Program-made: the position numbers and the translations under genes
In this document: piece after piece, positions 10,907-22,560 of the stretch
Layout of the letters: every line of letters begins with the position of its first letter
How positions within the stretch are numbered: position 1 is the stretch's first letter
From: Zygnema cylindricum
Taxonomy: Eukaryota > Streptophyta > Zygnematophyceae > Zygnematales > Zygnemataceae
Assembly (NCBI GenBank): GCA_037447655.1
Contig: JBBHKE010001377.1
Span: 436,241-500,240, forward strand
Reading direction: 5' to 3'
DNA length: 64,000 nt
Notes under the pieces: model-generated
The model's database searches: none
The model's input: only the letters and a program-made list of their open reading frames with translations
Told to the model about the DNA's origin: nothing

Positions 10907-12116
10907 TGCTAAGCCAGGAGGTAGCCACTAGGCTCTCTTGTCTTTATCACATTCTCTACAAGAGTTATCTCGTTACGACAGCAAAGCAAGAAATATTCCA
11001 ACCGGAACAAGGGAAAATCCAAATCCAATCAAAAATACACTCCTTTCAAGCCAACCGAAATACAAACAAGACACAAACACACAACCAAACCGTCAAGCTG
11101 CCCGAGGAAGGCACAGCAAGGTACAGATGTGCTCCCCCACGATCTCCAATTCCACACTTCCACCAAAAGACAAACTTTGGAGGGAAACCTTCCGGACGTG
11201 GCCTTAGGCCGTGTGGATTAAAAACGTGGGCAAAAATAAAAGGGGAAATATTCTTAACCTATCTAGCCTCTACAGCTAGCAAGCAAGGAGAAGAAAGACA
11301 CGTGGGCAATCAGTGAGAGAGAGAGCAAGAGAAAAGCTCCGCTGCCAAGAGAAAATTCTTGTCCAAAAGCTAAATTCTCTAAGTCTGAGAATTAGGCTAA
11401 GTAAGAGCTACGCTAGGCCTAAGCAAAATTAGCCTACGTGTAGTCTACTTCACATGCATGAAACTACTTTAGATGTTGGCCAATAGGCGGCCAACATCGT
11501 CTGCCGTACGCTTGACAAAATCCACCGTCCAAGGGTAAAATCCCTCCCTGACTACATGTATGCGCGAACCTACATGGGTTCGCGATTTAAATAAATACAT
11601 GTATCGAAGCGTCGCCCGGAAATCGCGATACGCCTCCAAACGATACTTCACGTCGATACTCCCAAAATCGCGTGCATACGCACGAAACGAAACATACCTC
11701 ACGAAACGAACCATATCGCACGAAATATCCCTGGAAATCGCGATGCGTCGCTCAAACGATATTTCGCGTCCATAATTTGAAAATCGCATACCTGCGCACG
11801 AAATGAAACATATAAAACGTGTGCACGGAATTAGTATGTGTGTAATTGTATGTGAACGCAAATCGCGTTCACATCATAAACAAATGAACCGACGAAAACT
11901 CGCACGTGCGAACGCAAAAATCAAACGTGCGTGCATCAAATCGCGCGTGCATGCACAAAACCACGCGTGCTTGCGATATATCGTGCGTGCGTGCAAAATA
12001 CTGCGCGTGCGTGAGAAATTCCGCGCGTGCGAGCATTATATCGTGCGCGCATGCCAAATATTTCGCGTGCGGGCATGATATCGTGCGTGCGGGCAACCGA
12101 CACGATGCGGCATGAC

Positions 12117-12117
<1 letters not shown>
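10907..12117 (-). repeat. Right LTR (5' LTR) of element B, truncated
   Basis: It matches the left LTR from TGCTAAGCC to the minisatellite. The 20-bp repeat is present once as a block at about 11920-12100 rather than in three units. Homology stops at ...CGGCATGACA, and the last ~190 bp of the left LTR (6306-6492) have no counterpart here. Confidence 0.75.
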
Positions 12118-12148
<31 letters not shown>

Positions 12149-13794
12149 GCGCTTTCACTGCTTTTGCTTTTGCGAAATGGCGTCTGTTGGTCGAGACCCC
12201 TCCACGGCCCCTATACGAAAAAAAGCGCACGGAAAAAAGTCACGCACAGGTTGAAAACGTTTAGTGGGCTTTTTTCCGTACTCCGCGCACAAAAATTGTC
12301 AAATTTTTCCGGCACGTGCGACCGCATCTGCCTATTCGCCCACCTCACCGAACTTTATTTAAAATCACCACGCGAGGTGATTATATATAAAGTTTAAAGA
12401 TGAGTTGGAGGGACGGGAAAGTGGGGCGAAACGCGCTAGATGACAAACTGTATCGCGCTAGACGACAAAATGCTGTATATATAAAGTTTTAAGGTAACGT
12501 AACTTGATAGGTGATCATTTTAATTTTTTGGTACGGCTGCAAATTTTCTCGTTTTTTTCAAAGTTAGAGAGGAAAACGACGCAAAATAACTGTAACTTTA
12601 ACACATGGGAAAGTGCCTTTACTTTGTATTTTAGCGAGGATCAAGCGGACCCGGATTTTAGGTGGCTCATATGTTTACTCGAAATTGTTACTTAAGTTTG
12701 TGACGATTATATACGTCGACAAAGCTCGTGACGGCTGTGAGTGTGTACAATCGGTCTTGCCGCACCGTATTTTCCGAAACTTTTTGAAGCGTCGCAAGAC
12801 ATATCGTAATTTTTGAAATGATTTGGCATGTCGCATGTCGTTGCGTGACATTGTAGACGTACAGCCTTACAACCGTGGTTGTACGACATGCCTTTGAATA
12901 AACTTCTCCCGTCTGGCCGCCATGACTTCGCAGGGACGACCACCATGACATTGGATATTTTTCACCTTCGCAAATTTTTCGCCTTCCCGTGAAATGACAC
13001 TGCACCATCGAGACCCTTTCAAAAATAAACCGTACAAAGGTGCATGTGGAAAATAATGAACATCCCTGTACTTTTTTTAGGCGTCAAAAAAAATTGAAAA
13101 CTTTTCACACGTGGGAATATACTTTTCTATTAGTGTAAATGGTTTTATTTAGCTTAAAACACATAACCGATGTGGTTTATGATAAGTTTGAAGATGATGT
13201 GACAGTGGGTCGAAAAAACACAAGACGACAAATTTTTGTACATCCTAAGTTCGAGAATGACGCAAATTGTAATTTACAAATTTACTATTTCTTCATACGG
13301 TTTCAACTTAGGCAGCACGACGCTTAGTTATAAAGGAAAACGACATTAGAAAACCTGAACTTAGCCACATGGGGCCATAACTTAACGTAGTTTAATTACC
13401 ACATTGTAATATAACACCGTCGTAAACAACGGGACCAGACAGTACACCGTAATCGACTTTTTACTACATAAAGTACATAGTTTTTTCTCATGAGTATAGC
13501 GGTTAGCCTGGGATTTTGGTTGACTTTGAACCGCTTCTAAAATCAACACTTAGAAAAAACAATTAGTATTGCTAACGCTATTTTATGTTGAATAATACAA
13601 GATCCAGCACCGAATTAGAGTGTCATTCTAGCAGACAAAAAGTGGGGTGGTTTACAGAAATTGGCGCCTATCTCGTACCAGGTCGTAGCGCTTTTTTTTT
13701 TTTATGCAGGAACAACAATACAGAAATTCCTGCCAATATTCTCCAAAGTTTAGGGGGGTAACAATGACCGTTGGATTTATTTTCACGAAGCATT
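12118..13794. other. Unidentified non-coding sequence, starting with a GA microsatellite
   Basis: A (GA)n tract occupies about 12117-12150. The rest has no frame I can assign. It contains divergent repeated phrases, such as AAGTTTAAAGATGAG...GACAAA near 12393 and AAGTTTGAAGATGAT...GACAAA near 13187, and ATATATAAAGTTT near 12385 and 12477. It continues after element D at 20230. Confidence 0.5.
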
Positions 13795-14856
13795 TGAAAC
13801 ACTGAGACCTCCATAAGTCCTCAGAGTGGACAGCTTCCAAGAAGCCTCTAGGATAACACTGACCCCTTTATGTTTCAGCAAAAACAACTGCCACCCTGGC
13901 AGACAATAACTCTGACCAACTTCACCCCTGTGAAGGCAAGACTCCCCTAAGTCGATAGCAAAAAGAATCTCTGACTTTGCTCCCCTGAGCAGTAAGTTAT
14001 GGAGGGTCAAAGTTGACCTTTTGTACAGAAGCTCTCTGGGAGAGTGGGTCCTATCTCCTAATTTTTCTAAGTCCTATCTCTTTCACAGACTGTATCTACT
14101 GATGTACGGATCCAATCAGATTACAGTTCCGTACACAAAAGTATAGCTGCCAGTGTACTTTCTGTACGGACACTGTACGACATGGCCTAAATGTCGACAC
14201 GTGGTGTGTCCGGATTCGCTCTCGTAATCCTCGGAGATGCCGCGATCCAATGTCATTCCGCCACGTGTCATCCGATGTGGCGATGATCACAAACTCCCGA
14301 AATCCTCTTCCGCGATCTCGACGTTAATTTCGGCCGTCCGATTAAATTCACATTTAATCGTAGGCGTAATAAATACATGCGCGGTATTCGTTTCATTAAA
14401 GAAATAAATGCGCGGTGTTGGTTTCTTATCCGTACCGTTATCCGTACTTTTACATTAATGGATGTATGTCTCTCGTAAACAGTTACAGTTAAATAAATTA
14501 TCCTACTTGACAATGTTTAATTAAATATCAAACCATATAGTATGTAACACTAGTTAAAGACTTAATGGCTAAGGCTATCGGCTACCGGCTACCGGTTGTG
14601 TGCCGTCCGGTAGGTACCAGGATCAAATCCTGTGGCCGGCACATACCTTTTAGTAAATAAACCCCTAACTAATATATATTTCCGGTAAACCTCTGGATAG
14701 CCTAGGCAGCCATGGCTCTAGCTCCCTCTCCAATTTCTCAGTGATTGCGACAAGTTTGAGAGTTCGAGAGAGAAGTTAGAGGTAGACTGCCTCGGCTTCT
14801 TTCTATATTTCTATTTAGACCTAGAAAATACTTAAAATGGACTATTAATTTCTACA
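13795..14856 (-). repeat. 3' LTR of element D
   Basis: Plus-strand ends are TGAAACAC and TTTCTACA. It contains the antisense tRNA-like segment (about 14566-14645), several GTAC sites (14030-14190) and the AGCCATGGCT palindrome near 14709. Confidence 0.94.
14566..14645 (+). promoter_or_regulatory. tRNA-like segment in the LTR, antisense to element D
   Basis: TGGCTAAGG (A-box-like) is followed about 55 bp later by GGATCAAATCC (B-box-like, consensus GGTTCGANTCC). The same pair recurs in the other family I LTRs, always opposite to the element's sense. I see no full cloverleaf. It may be a pol III promoter relic or a tRNA-derived insertion in an ancestral LTR. Confidence 0.45.
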
Positions 14857-14873
14857 CTCCCCTTATTTTCTAG
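14857..14873 (-). promoter_or_regulatory. Polypurine tract of element D
   Basis: CTCCCCTTATTTTCTAG on plus reads as a purine-rich AAAATAAGGGGAG on the element strand, directly before the 3' LTR. The same tract precedes the 3' LTRs of C, H and J. Confidence 0.8.
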
Positions 14874-17800
14874 TCAACCTTTATTTTTAGACCACACTTC
14901 TCCCTGCAGAAAATTAGCTTAGGGGAAGGCACAGGTTTGGTCATCATATCTCCTACCATCTCACTATCTGGTCGGTACTCTAAACTAATTATTTTGTTTT
15001 ATACTTTCTCTCTAACAAAGCTGAGTTTGATGTCCATGTGTTTGGCTTTAAAATGATGTTTAGGATTGGTAGAAATAGCGATTGCTGCCTGATTATCACA
15101 AAAAAAATTCTGCACACCACTCTTAAGGTGACCAAGCTCACCAAGCAAAGACTTGACCCACATCAACTCTTTTACAGCAGAGCAAGAGGCCATATACTCA
15201 GCCTCCATGGTGGACTGAGCAATAACTTTTTGCTGTTTGCTACTCCAATAGTAAGCCCCATCACCCATATATAATACATATCCAGAAGTGCATCTCCTCA
15301 TCGGAGCATCACCATAACTGGCATCACTCCAAGTAGTGATGTCAGTATTCTCCCCACCCAAATGCAACCATAGATCCCTAGTTCCTATCAAATATCTAAG
15401 GACTCTCTTAGCTGCCTCCCAATCCCTCTTAGTGGGAGCATTTAGACTTTTACTCAGCACTCCTACAGCTGCAGCTAAATCCGGCCAGGTAGAATTCATA
15501 AAATAGATTAGACTTCCCACTACTTGCTTGTAAGGAATAGTCTACATGAACTTCTGTTCTTCAAGAGATAATTCCTCGTCTAAGACTATGAATATTTCTT
15601 CCTCACTCCCGTCACTTCCCTTTTTGAACTCCATTTGAGTTGTACAACTATTAGCTTATCCATTTGAAATTTTTCAAGCATGTTCCCTATTGCTTCCTTT
15701 GAGTCAATCTTATAATTTTTCTTTTTCGGTCTCTCTCTACTTGAATTCCCAAAATATATTTTGCTTCCTCCATATCCTTCATTTCAAATCTCCCCTTAAG
15801 ATGGGTTTTCAGTTTATTAATTTTTTCCATTGATTTACTTAAAACAAGCAAATCATCAACATAAATTGCAATAAATATAAAACCTTCCTCATCTTTGAAA
15901 ACATCGATTGAGTGATCTGAGCTGATCCGGATATATCCCCGACCGGTAAGAACCTCATCAAGCTTCTTATTCCACTGTCGAGGCGCCTGTTTTAAACCAT
16001 AAAGAGATTTAATCAGCCGGCATACCTTACTCTCCTCTCCTTTCTCCATAAACCCTTCGGGTTGTCGCATGAAGATCTCCTCTTCCAATTCTCCATGCAA
16101 AAAGGCTGTTTTGATGTCCATCTGGTGCACTTCCATGTCCTCCGCTGCTGCCAAGCTGAGAAGTATGCGGACGGAGGGAAATCTGACCACCGGGGCAAAG
16201 GTTTCCTCGTAGTCAATTCCCTATTTTTGTGTAAATCCCTTTGCCACTAATCGGGCCTTGTAGCGCTCAATTGTGTTATCTGGGTTTAGTTTTAATTTGA
16301 AAACCCACTTACAACCGATTGGTTTTCGGTTAGGTGGACAATCCACCAGCTCCCAAGTATCGGCTGCCATAATTGAGGCCATCTCCTCATTGATGGCTGT
16401 CTTCCACCTGTTTCTTTCTAGACAAGTCATCGCCTCTCCATAAGTTTGAGGTTCATCTTGATGAGATAGTTTAGTTACCTTGTTATTAACCTATTTTTCT
16501 TCTAGTCTTTTGCTACTTCTCCTTCCCCCCTCAAAATCTGAGGCCGGAATAGATGGTTCTCGTTGATTCTTTCGAACAAACTCGGCTTCTCCCCTATCCC
16601 TTGATTCCGAATCAATTTCTACCACGTCTTCCGCTTTGGGTAGAGTTGTCACTGGAGTTTCCACAGCCGAGTCCTTTTCTGTTTGATTTGTATCTGCAAA
16701 AATGTCATCTTCTCTAAAACCCGGATAGTTAGGGAGCTCAAAGTCATCGGAATTTTCTGACTCAAATCTGATTTTTACAGACTTTGTATATTTGAAGGGA
16801 TCCACAGACTTTCCTTCATCCATAACTACTAGATGCTTTACTAAGATTATATCTTCTCTTTTTAGATCATAAACTCTATATCCTTTAACATCCTCATCAT
16901 ATCCTAATAAGTATCCCGGTTTTCCTTTAGGATCTAGCTTCCAATTAGACCGATCTGTATCAAGATTGAATACTTGACTGCCGAAAACCTTTAAGTGAGA
17001 TATGTCTGGTTTCTGGCCTGTCCATCTCTCATAAGGTGTTTGATCTTTTATAGCTGAAGTAAAAACTCTATTTTTGAGGTAATTAGCACAGTTCATTGCT
17101 TCTGCCCTAAACCTTTTTCCTATCTTCTTATTTGACAACATACTTCTAGCACTATCACTTAGTGTTCTATTTAACCTTTCAGCTACCCCATTCTGTTCCG
17201 GGTTTTCTGGAACTGTCTTTTGGTGTTGAACCCCATCTTCCCTCAGAAAATCCTCAAACTGGTAAGAAGTATACTCTCCACCATTGTCACTCCTTATTCT
17301 CTTGATTGGAGTTTCATGAAGTTTTTTGCTCCATGCTTTATATTGTCAAAAACAATCCTGAGCTTCGGACTTGTTTTTTAAAAAATACACTCGGGAATAC
17401 CGAGACCAATCATCAGTGATAGTCATCATAAATCTCTTCCCCCCCGGTGAGGGCACTTTAGCCGGTCCCCAAATATCTGTGTGTACTAGATCTAGAATTT
17501 TTTCTCCCTTATAGGTGGCTGTTTTAGGAAAGGGTAATCTGTGTGTTTTACCTTGAGCACATCCACTAAAATCACTTATATTATCACTCTCATTGAACTT
17601 AATCCCTTCCACCACTCCCATCTTTTTCATCTCTCTTAACTTGTCTAGATTCACCTGCCCAAGCCTCTTACGCCACATCATAATATCATGAACACTAGCA
17701 TAATAAAGTTTCTTCTTTTCATTACTTAAAACCAGCCTAAACATCCCTTGGCTACCTTTCTCAGCAATGAAATAGACATCCTCCTCAAAAGTAGCAGTAA

Positions 17801-19225
17801 AGACTCTTTCCCTAGTGCTAGTAAAAAAACCCTTATCATCTAATACGAATGTAGAGATGAGGTTTTTGTTCAGCTCCGGAATAAACAATACATCGGAGAA
17901 TGTTACCATGGATGTCTTTCATTCTACTAACACTTTCAAATCTTCCGATCCTACAAGAGTAGTGGTGACTATCCTTCCATCCCCGTACGCTATCTCTACG
18001 GTGGGAATATTTCTTATCTTAGTGAACAGGTGCCTATCCTTACACATGTGCATGGAGGCACCTGAATCTACAATCCAGCCTGCTTCACCTTTCAATCCAC
18101 TGTAAGCACATTTCTGCCTTCGTGGTATTTCGACCTCCTTTTTCGCCTCCAACTCCTCATCCAAAAGAAGCTCATCGTCCTCGTCCTCGGATTCCGCCTC
18201 ATGTACCTGTGTCACGAGGGCCTTTTTTTTTCCTCTCGGGGTACCACCGGTCTGCCCCTCCTTTAACCGAAGCTCGGTTAGCTTAGTGCACTCTGCCATA
18301 TAGTGCCCAGGTTTCTTATAAATATGACATAAACCTTTGGGAGCCCTTAGTCCGAACTCGTCGATCTGATTTTTCTGCTCGCTCCCCCCATAGTTTCCGA
18401 CCGGTTTCCGCGAATCCTTGTTCCTCCAATCGGTCGCAGTTGCCAAGGCTTGGCCACTCTTTCCTCCCCTTCGGATTTCAATCGTATTCTCCTGAACGAG
18501 AATCATCCCTACCACTGAGTTCCATATCCACCTTGAGTCCGGCAAGTCTTGCACACGGTTGACTATGTTCTCGAACTCATCGGGTAACTTCATCAGTAAA
18601 CAATTAACGTTTTCTTTTTCACTAAAATCTTTTCGCGTATTCTCTAGCTCCATGAAGAGTGTAGCAAGCTCATTGCAAAATTCCAACATCTTCCCCCTTT
18701 TGTATACATACTCCTTAACTTTTTGATCAGCCAACTGTTGTTGCTGAATCGTACCACTTCGGTACATCTCTATGAGAGCCATCCAAAGATTGGATGCCCT
18801 TTCTACCTGCAATTGAGGACATGCAAGTCGTTCAGTGAGATGGCGTAGGATGAAGTGCTTTGCCGCCATATTGTTGAAGTCCCAGGTTTCAGTATCATTC
18901 TCCTCGTTCCTGGAATAGGTAACATGAATGCCAAACCAGCTGTTATTCGTGTGGTCGCCTCCTTCTCCTTTCCTTTGTCCACCACCTCTCCTTCTTTTGT
19001 TTCCTTCGTTGAAGGTGGATCCTCTTTTCAGGTGAATTTGCTTCCTCCAAACCCTAGAGGAATTCCAAGACTTGATGGACGCCCCAACCGTCCACTCACT
19101 ATCCCCCAAAACCTTTTTTCGCATAGAGCTCCTATCATCATACTTTCCCAATATATTAAGCCAGTTCCATTAAAGATTGGTTCCCTAGAGGGTGGGCCCA
19201 TAACCTGAAACTCTAAGACCTCCAT
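14874..19225 (-). pseudogene. Copia gag-pol polyprotein of element D, broken
   Basis: The ATG at 19225 lies 20 nt inside the LTR, and the frame runs through the primer site (M-E-V-L-E-F-Q-V-M-G-P-P). A frameshift near 19060 moves it to the frame that stays in use to about 15690. Along it lie the CCHC knuckle (GLCHIYKKPGHYMAEC, with a Cys replaced by Tyr), protease DSGAS, the integrase signatures HTDIWGP and KRIRSDNGGEY, the RT (YVDDLLVLSK) and RNase H (TTWSDASYGD). In-frame stops end the open stretches at 17919, 17346, 16491 and 16221, and a second frameshift lies near 15690. The final part at 15520-14999 ends in a stop before the usual C-terminus. All copia domains are present, but at least four nonsense and two frameshift changes make it inactive. 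Confidence 0.94.
19191..19205 (-). promoter_or_regulatory. Primer binding site, half-tRNA-Met (element D)
   Basis: Plus-strand GGTGGGCCCATAACC is identical to 15 nt of the plant initiator tRNA-Met anticodon arm, as I recall that tRNA. It abuts the LTR end at 19206. On the element strand it encodes V-M-G-P-P of gag. Confidence 0.85.
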
Positions 19226-20229
19226 AAGTCCTCAGAGTGGACAGCTTCCAAGAAGCCTCTAGGATAACCCTGACCCCTTTGTGTTTCATCAAAAACAATT
19301 GCCACGGTGGCAAACAATAACTCTAACGAACTTCACCTCTGTGAAGGCAAGACTCCCCTGAGTCGATAGCAAAAAGAATCTCTGACTTTTCTCCCCTGAG
19401 CAGTAAGTTATGGAGGGTCAAAGTTGACCTTTTGTACAGAAGCTCTCTGGGAGAGAGGGTCCTATCTCCTAATTTTTCTAAGTCCTATCTCACTCACAGA
19501 CTGTATCTACTAATGTACGGAGCCAATCAGATTTCAGTTTCGTACACAAAAGTACAGCTGGCGGTGTACTTTATGTACGGCCATTGTACGACATGGCCTA
19601 AATGTGGACACGTGGTATATCCGGATTCGCTCCCTTAATCCTCGGAGATGCCGCGATCCATTGTATATCCGCCACATGTCATCCGATGTGGCGATGATCA
19701 CAAACTGCCGAAATCCTTTTCCGCGATCTCGGCGTTAATTCCGACCGTTCGATTAAATTCACATTTAATCGTAGCCGTAATAAATACATGCGCGATATTG
19801 GTTTTTTATCTGTACCGTAATCCGAACTTTTACATTAATGGATCTATGTCTCCCGTAAACAGTTACGGTTAAATGAATTATCCTACTTGACAATGTTTAA
19901 TTAAATATCAAACCATATAGTATGTAACACTAGTTAAAGACTTAACGGCTAAGGCTATCGGCTACCGGCTGTCTGCCGTCCGGTAGGTACCAGGATCAAA
20001 TCCTATGGCCGGCACATACCTTTTAGTAAATAAACCCCTAACTAATATATATTTCCTTTAAACCTCTGGAAAGCCTAGGTAGCCATGGCTCTAGCTCCCT
20101 CTCCAATTTCTCAGTGACTGTGACAAGTTTGAGAGTTAGAGAGAGAAGTTAGATGTAGACAGCCTCGGCTTCTTTCTATATTTCTATTTAGACCTAGAAA
20201 ATACTTTAAATAGACCATTAATTTCTTCA
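19206..20229 (-). repeat. 5' LTR of element D
   Basis: Plus-strand ends are TGAAACTC and TTTCTTCA (TTTCTACA in the 3' LTR). It lacks the small duplication GGCTACC seen in the 3' LTR tRNA-like segment. It carries the gag ATG at its inner edge. Confidence 0.94.
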
Positions 20230-21051
20230 GCATTGGCTTCAAAAGTTTATGTAAATGGTGATGTACCTTGTCGAGGTACGTCACTATTTACAAAAAAATT
20301 TGAGCCGCGACACGTTGGATAAGGAACATTCGTGTCAAGACGAAAACCAACATAAACCAAAAAATTTCGCATAGATACATCCATTCAAAAATCCTAACCG
20401 AAATCACAAAAGTAATCTCAATGAGCTTTCGTCACGCTATTTTTGTCATTGCCCATTCGTCACACTATTTGTGGCAGCGCTCATCTGTCACGGGAAAAAA
20501 CAAAAAGTCAAAAAACCCTAAAAAAAAATGAGCTGGTATTTGAGAATGAGTATGCAAAGAGTACAAAAATTATGTCATACAATGACTTGGTCCACACGTA
20601 CATGGTACGCAAATGAAGTTTTCAAGTTGAAGCTGGTCGGTGAGAAAATTATTTTACGATTTTCAATATACGATCTTATCTTACGTGATACCATTCAATT
20701 TTGAGCACGTGGATTACAAACTCTACGAGATAGAACATCATTCAAAATATAGCATCTTGTAATGTTCAATGTACGATTACAAAATTTACTGATGGAACAC
20801 CACCTTTAGTAACATTAACGCCTCACAGTGCGTTTAAATTTTACTAATTTGACACAATGATTGCCGCTCAACGCCCTACATTTTACAAATGAACATATGG
20901 TTTATTAGTGTTCTGTATCGGAAAGAAATTTATCGCGATAGCACCGGTACCGATAGTTATCGGTTATGGAACGGTCAAAGGTCCCCATATATTGCTCCGA
21001 GACCAACAAATCCCATATCGGTGATAAGTGGGAAAAATATAGTACGCTATA
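20230..21051. other. Unidentified sequence between elements D and J
   Basis: Continuation of the pre-insertion sequence left of element D. No coding frame is supported. It contains a near-perfect inverted repeat with arms at 20252-20267 and 20275-20290. Confidence 0.5.
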
Positions 21052-22048
21052 TGCAATTCTGTGTCCCCTATTGGATCACAAAATTCAGGAAGCCTGTAGA
21101 TAGCTCTTGGCTAGCCCTCTTTCTATTTCGATCACTAATACCCAAGCAGGCAAGTAAACAATCTGACTGCACCCCTGTGCAGTCTGGACTCCCCTGAGTC
21201 CACAACAAAAAGAATCTCTGAAAATGCCCAACCATGCGATTGATTATCAAGTGGCAAAGATGCCAATATTTATACAAGCTTGTTGGGAGAGAGGGGGCTA
21301 CCTCCTCAATCCTCTAAGTCCTAAACCCCTCTCTCAACCTCTATCTACTGATGTACGAACCAATCAAAAGAGTGCTCAGTACAGAAAGGTACTAAGGCCG
21401 ATGTACATTCTTTACGGCTTGTGCAAGACTAGGCCATGGAGTGGACGTCTGTCTCTTTCGCACTCGTTCTCATGTTCTCCGGGATTTCCTTTTCTCAATG
21501 ATACCTTGCCATGTGCCGCCAGGTTATGTCACATCCGAAAAACGCCAAGGTGGCCATTCCAAGATCTCGGCGATGATGCGGGCCGTTTGATCCTAAATCG
21601 AATTTAAATGTTCGCCGTTCAAAAACATATATCTGGTATATTTGTTACGTGCATACTGAAAGTCAACTAGTTTCTATGTCCGCACTTTGTTATCACGTTA
21701 ATCGGATTAATGATCTAGTTAATGTTTAAATAGAGGTTAAACCCTATGTATCCTAACGAACTACTACGACAGACCGGTAAGAGCTGACGGCTACGCCTTA
21801 CTCTGCCGGTCGGAGGTTCGAGTCGTGCCGGACTTAACCTTTTGTTGAGAGTGAATTAGGACACTCTTTAGTCCAGCCTATGGAGCTGAGGTAGCCATGG
21901 CTCCACCGCCCTCTCTCTCTTTCAGTGACTACAACAAGTATGAGGGCTAGAGAGAGAAGTTGGAGGCAGGCTGCTTGTGCTTTTCTTTTAACTATTTTAA
22001 CTAGTTAAGACCTTGAAAATACCTCCCCTAAATCTAGTGATTTGAACA
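21052..22048 (-). repeat. 3' LTR of element J
   Basis: TGCAATTC...TTTGAACA on plus, followed by CTCCCCTTATTTTCTAG, the polypurine tract on the element strand. It contains a tRNA-like segment at about 21770-21838 with B-box GGTTCGAGTC. Confidence 0.93.
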
Positions 22049-22560
22049 CTCCCCTTATTTTCTAGTCTAATTATAGTTTCTCTATTAAGCCACACTTTTC
22101 TCTATAGTATTTGAACTTGGAAGAGGGCACAGGTTTTGTCATCATATCAACCACCATTTCCCCATCACCCGTATACACCAAGTTCACAATTTTGTTTTCA
22201 ACCTTTTCCCTCACAAAACTCAATCTTATATCCATATGTCTAGCCTTCAAATGATGTTTAGGATTGGCTTTAATTGCAATTGGAGCTTGATTATCACAAA
22301 ACACTTCATGCACTCCCTTTTTTATGTACCCCAGTTCTTGCAATAAAGACTTGACCCACATCAGCTCTTTCACAGCCGAAAATGAAGCCATGTACTCAGC
22401 CTCCATAGTGGACTGAGCAACCACCTTTTGTTGCTTCCTACTCCAACAACAAGCGCTTTTCCCCACATATAACACCTACCCAGAAGTGCATCTTCTCATA
22501 GGTGCATCCCCATAATTGACATCTCTCTAAGTAGTGATGTAAGTGTGCTCTCCTCCCAAA
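22049..22560 (-). pseudogene. C-terminal RNase H of element J
   Basis: The minus-strand frame 22475-22071 reads QSTMEAEYMASFSAVKELM, CDNQAPIAIKANPKHHLK and HMDIRLSFVREKVENKIV, the standard copia RNase H C-terminus, and stops just before the polypurine tract. Upstream coding continues at 35370 beyond element H. Confidence 0.93.

Larger units (their letters stand above)
4463..12117 (-). mobile_element. Element B: Ty3/gypsy-like LTR element with gag and protease but no polymerase
   Basis: Two related LTRs (4463-6492 and 10907-12117) in the same orientation flank 4.4 kb of internal sequence. Reading the minus strand, the internal part holds a leader, gag, two CCHC knuckles, a degenerate retropepsin and then a polypurine tract next to the left LTR. 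No RT, RNase H or integrase lies between protease and polypurine tract. This is the layout of the non-autonomous TR-GAG class known in plants. The right LTR lacks the last ~190 bp present in the left one and runs into a GA microsatellite, so I could not define a target duplication. Element L at the right end of the window is a relative. Confidence 0.8.
13795..20229 (-). mobile_element. Element D: complete Ty1/copia, family I, TSD GCATT
   Basis: The LTRs at 13795-14856 and 19206-20229 are about 1.03-1.06 kb. They start TGAAAC and end CA on the plus strand (TG...TTTCA in element sense). GCATT occurs at 13790-13794 and again at 20230-20234, a 5-bp target duplication. The minus-strand internal region has primer site, gag, protease, integrase, RT, RNase H and polypurine tract in copia order. 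Total length is 6435 bp. It is a close relative of elements C and E. Confidence 0.96.
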
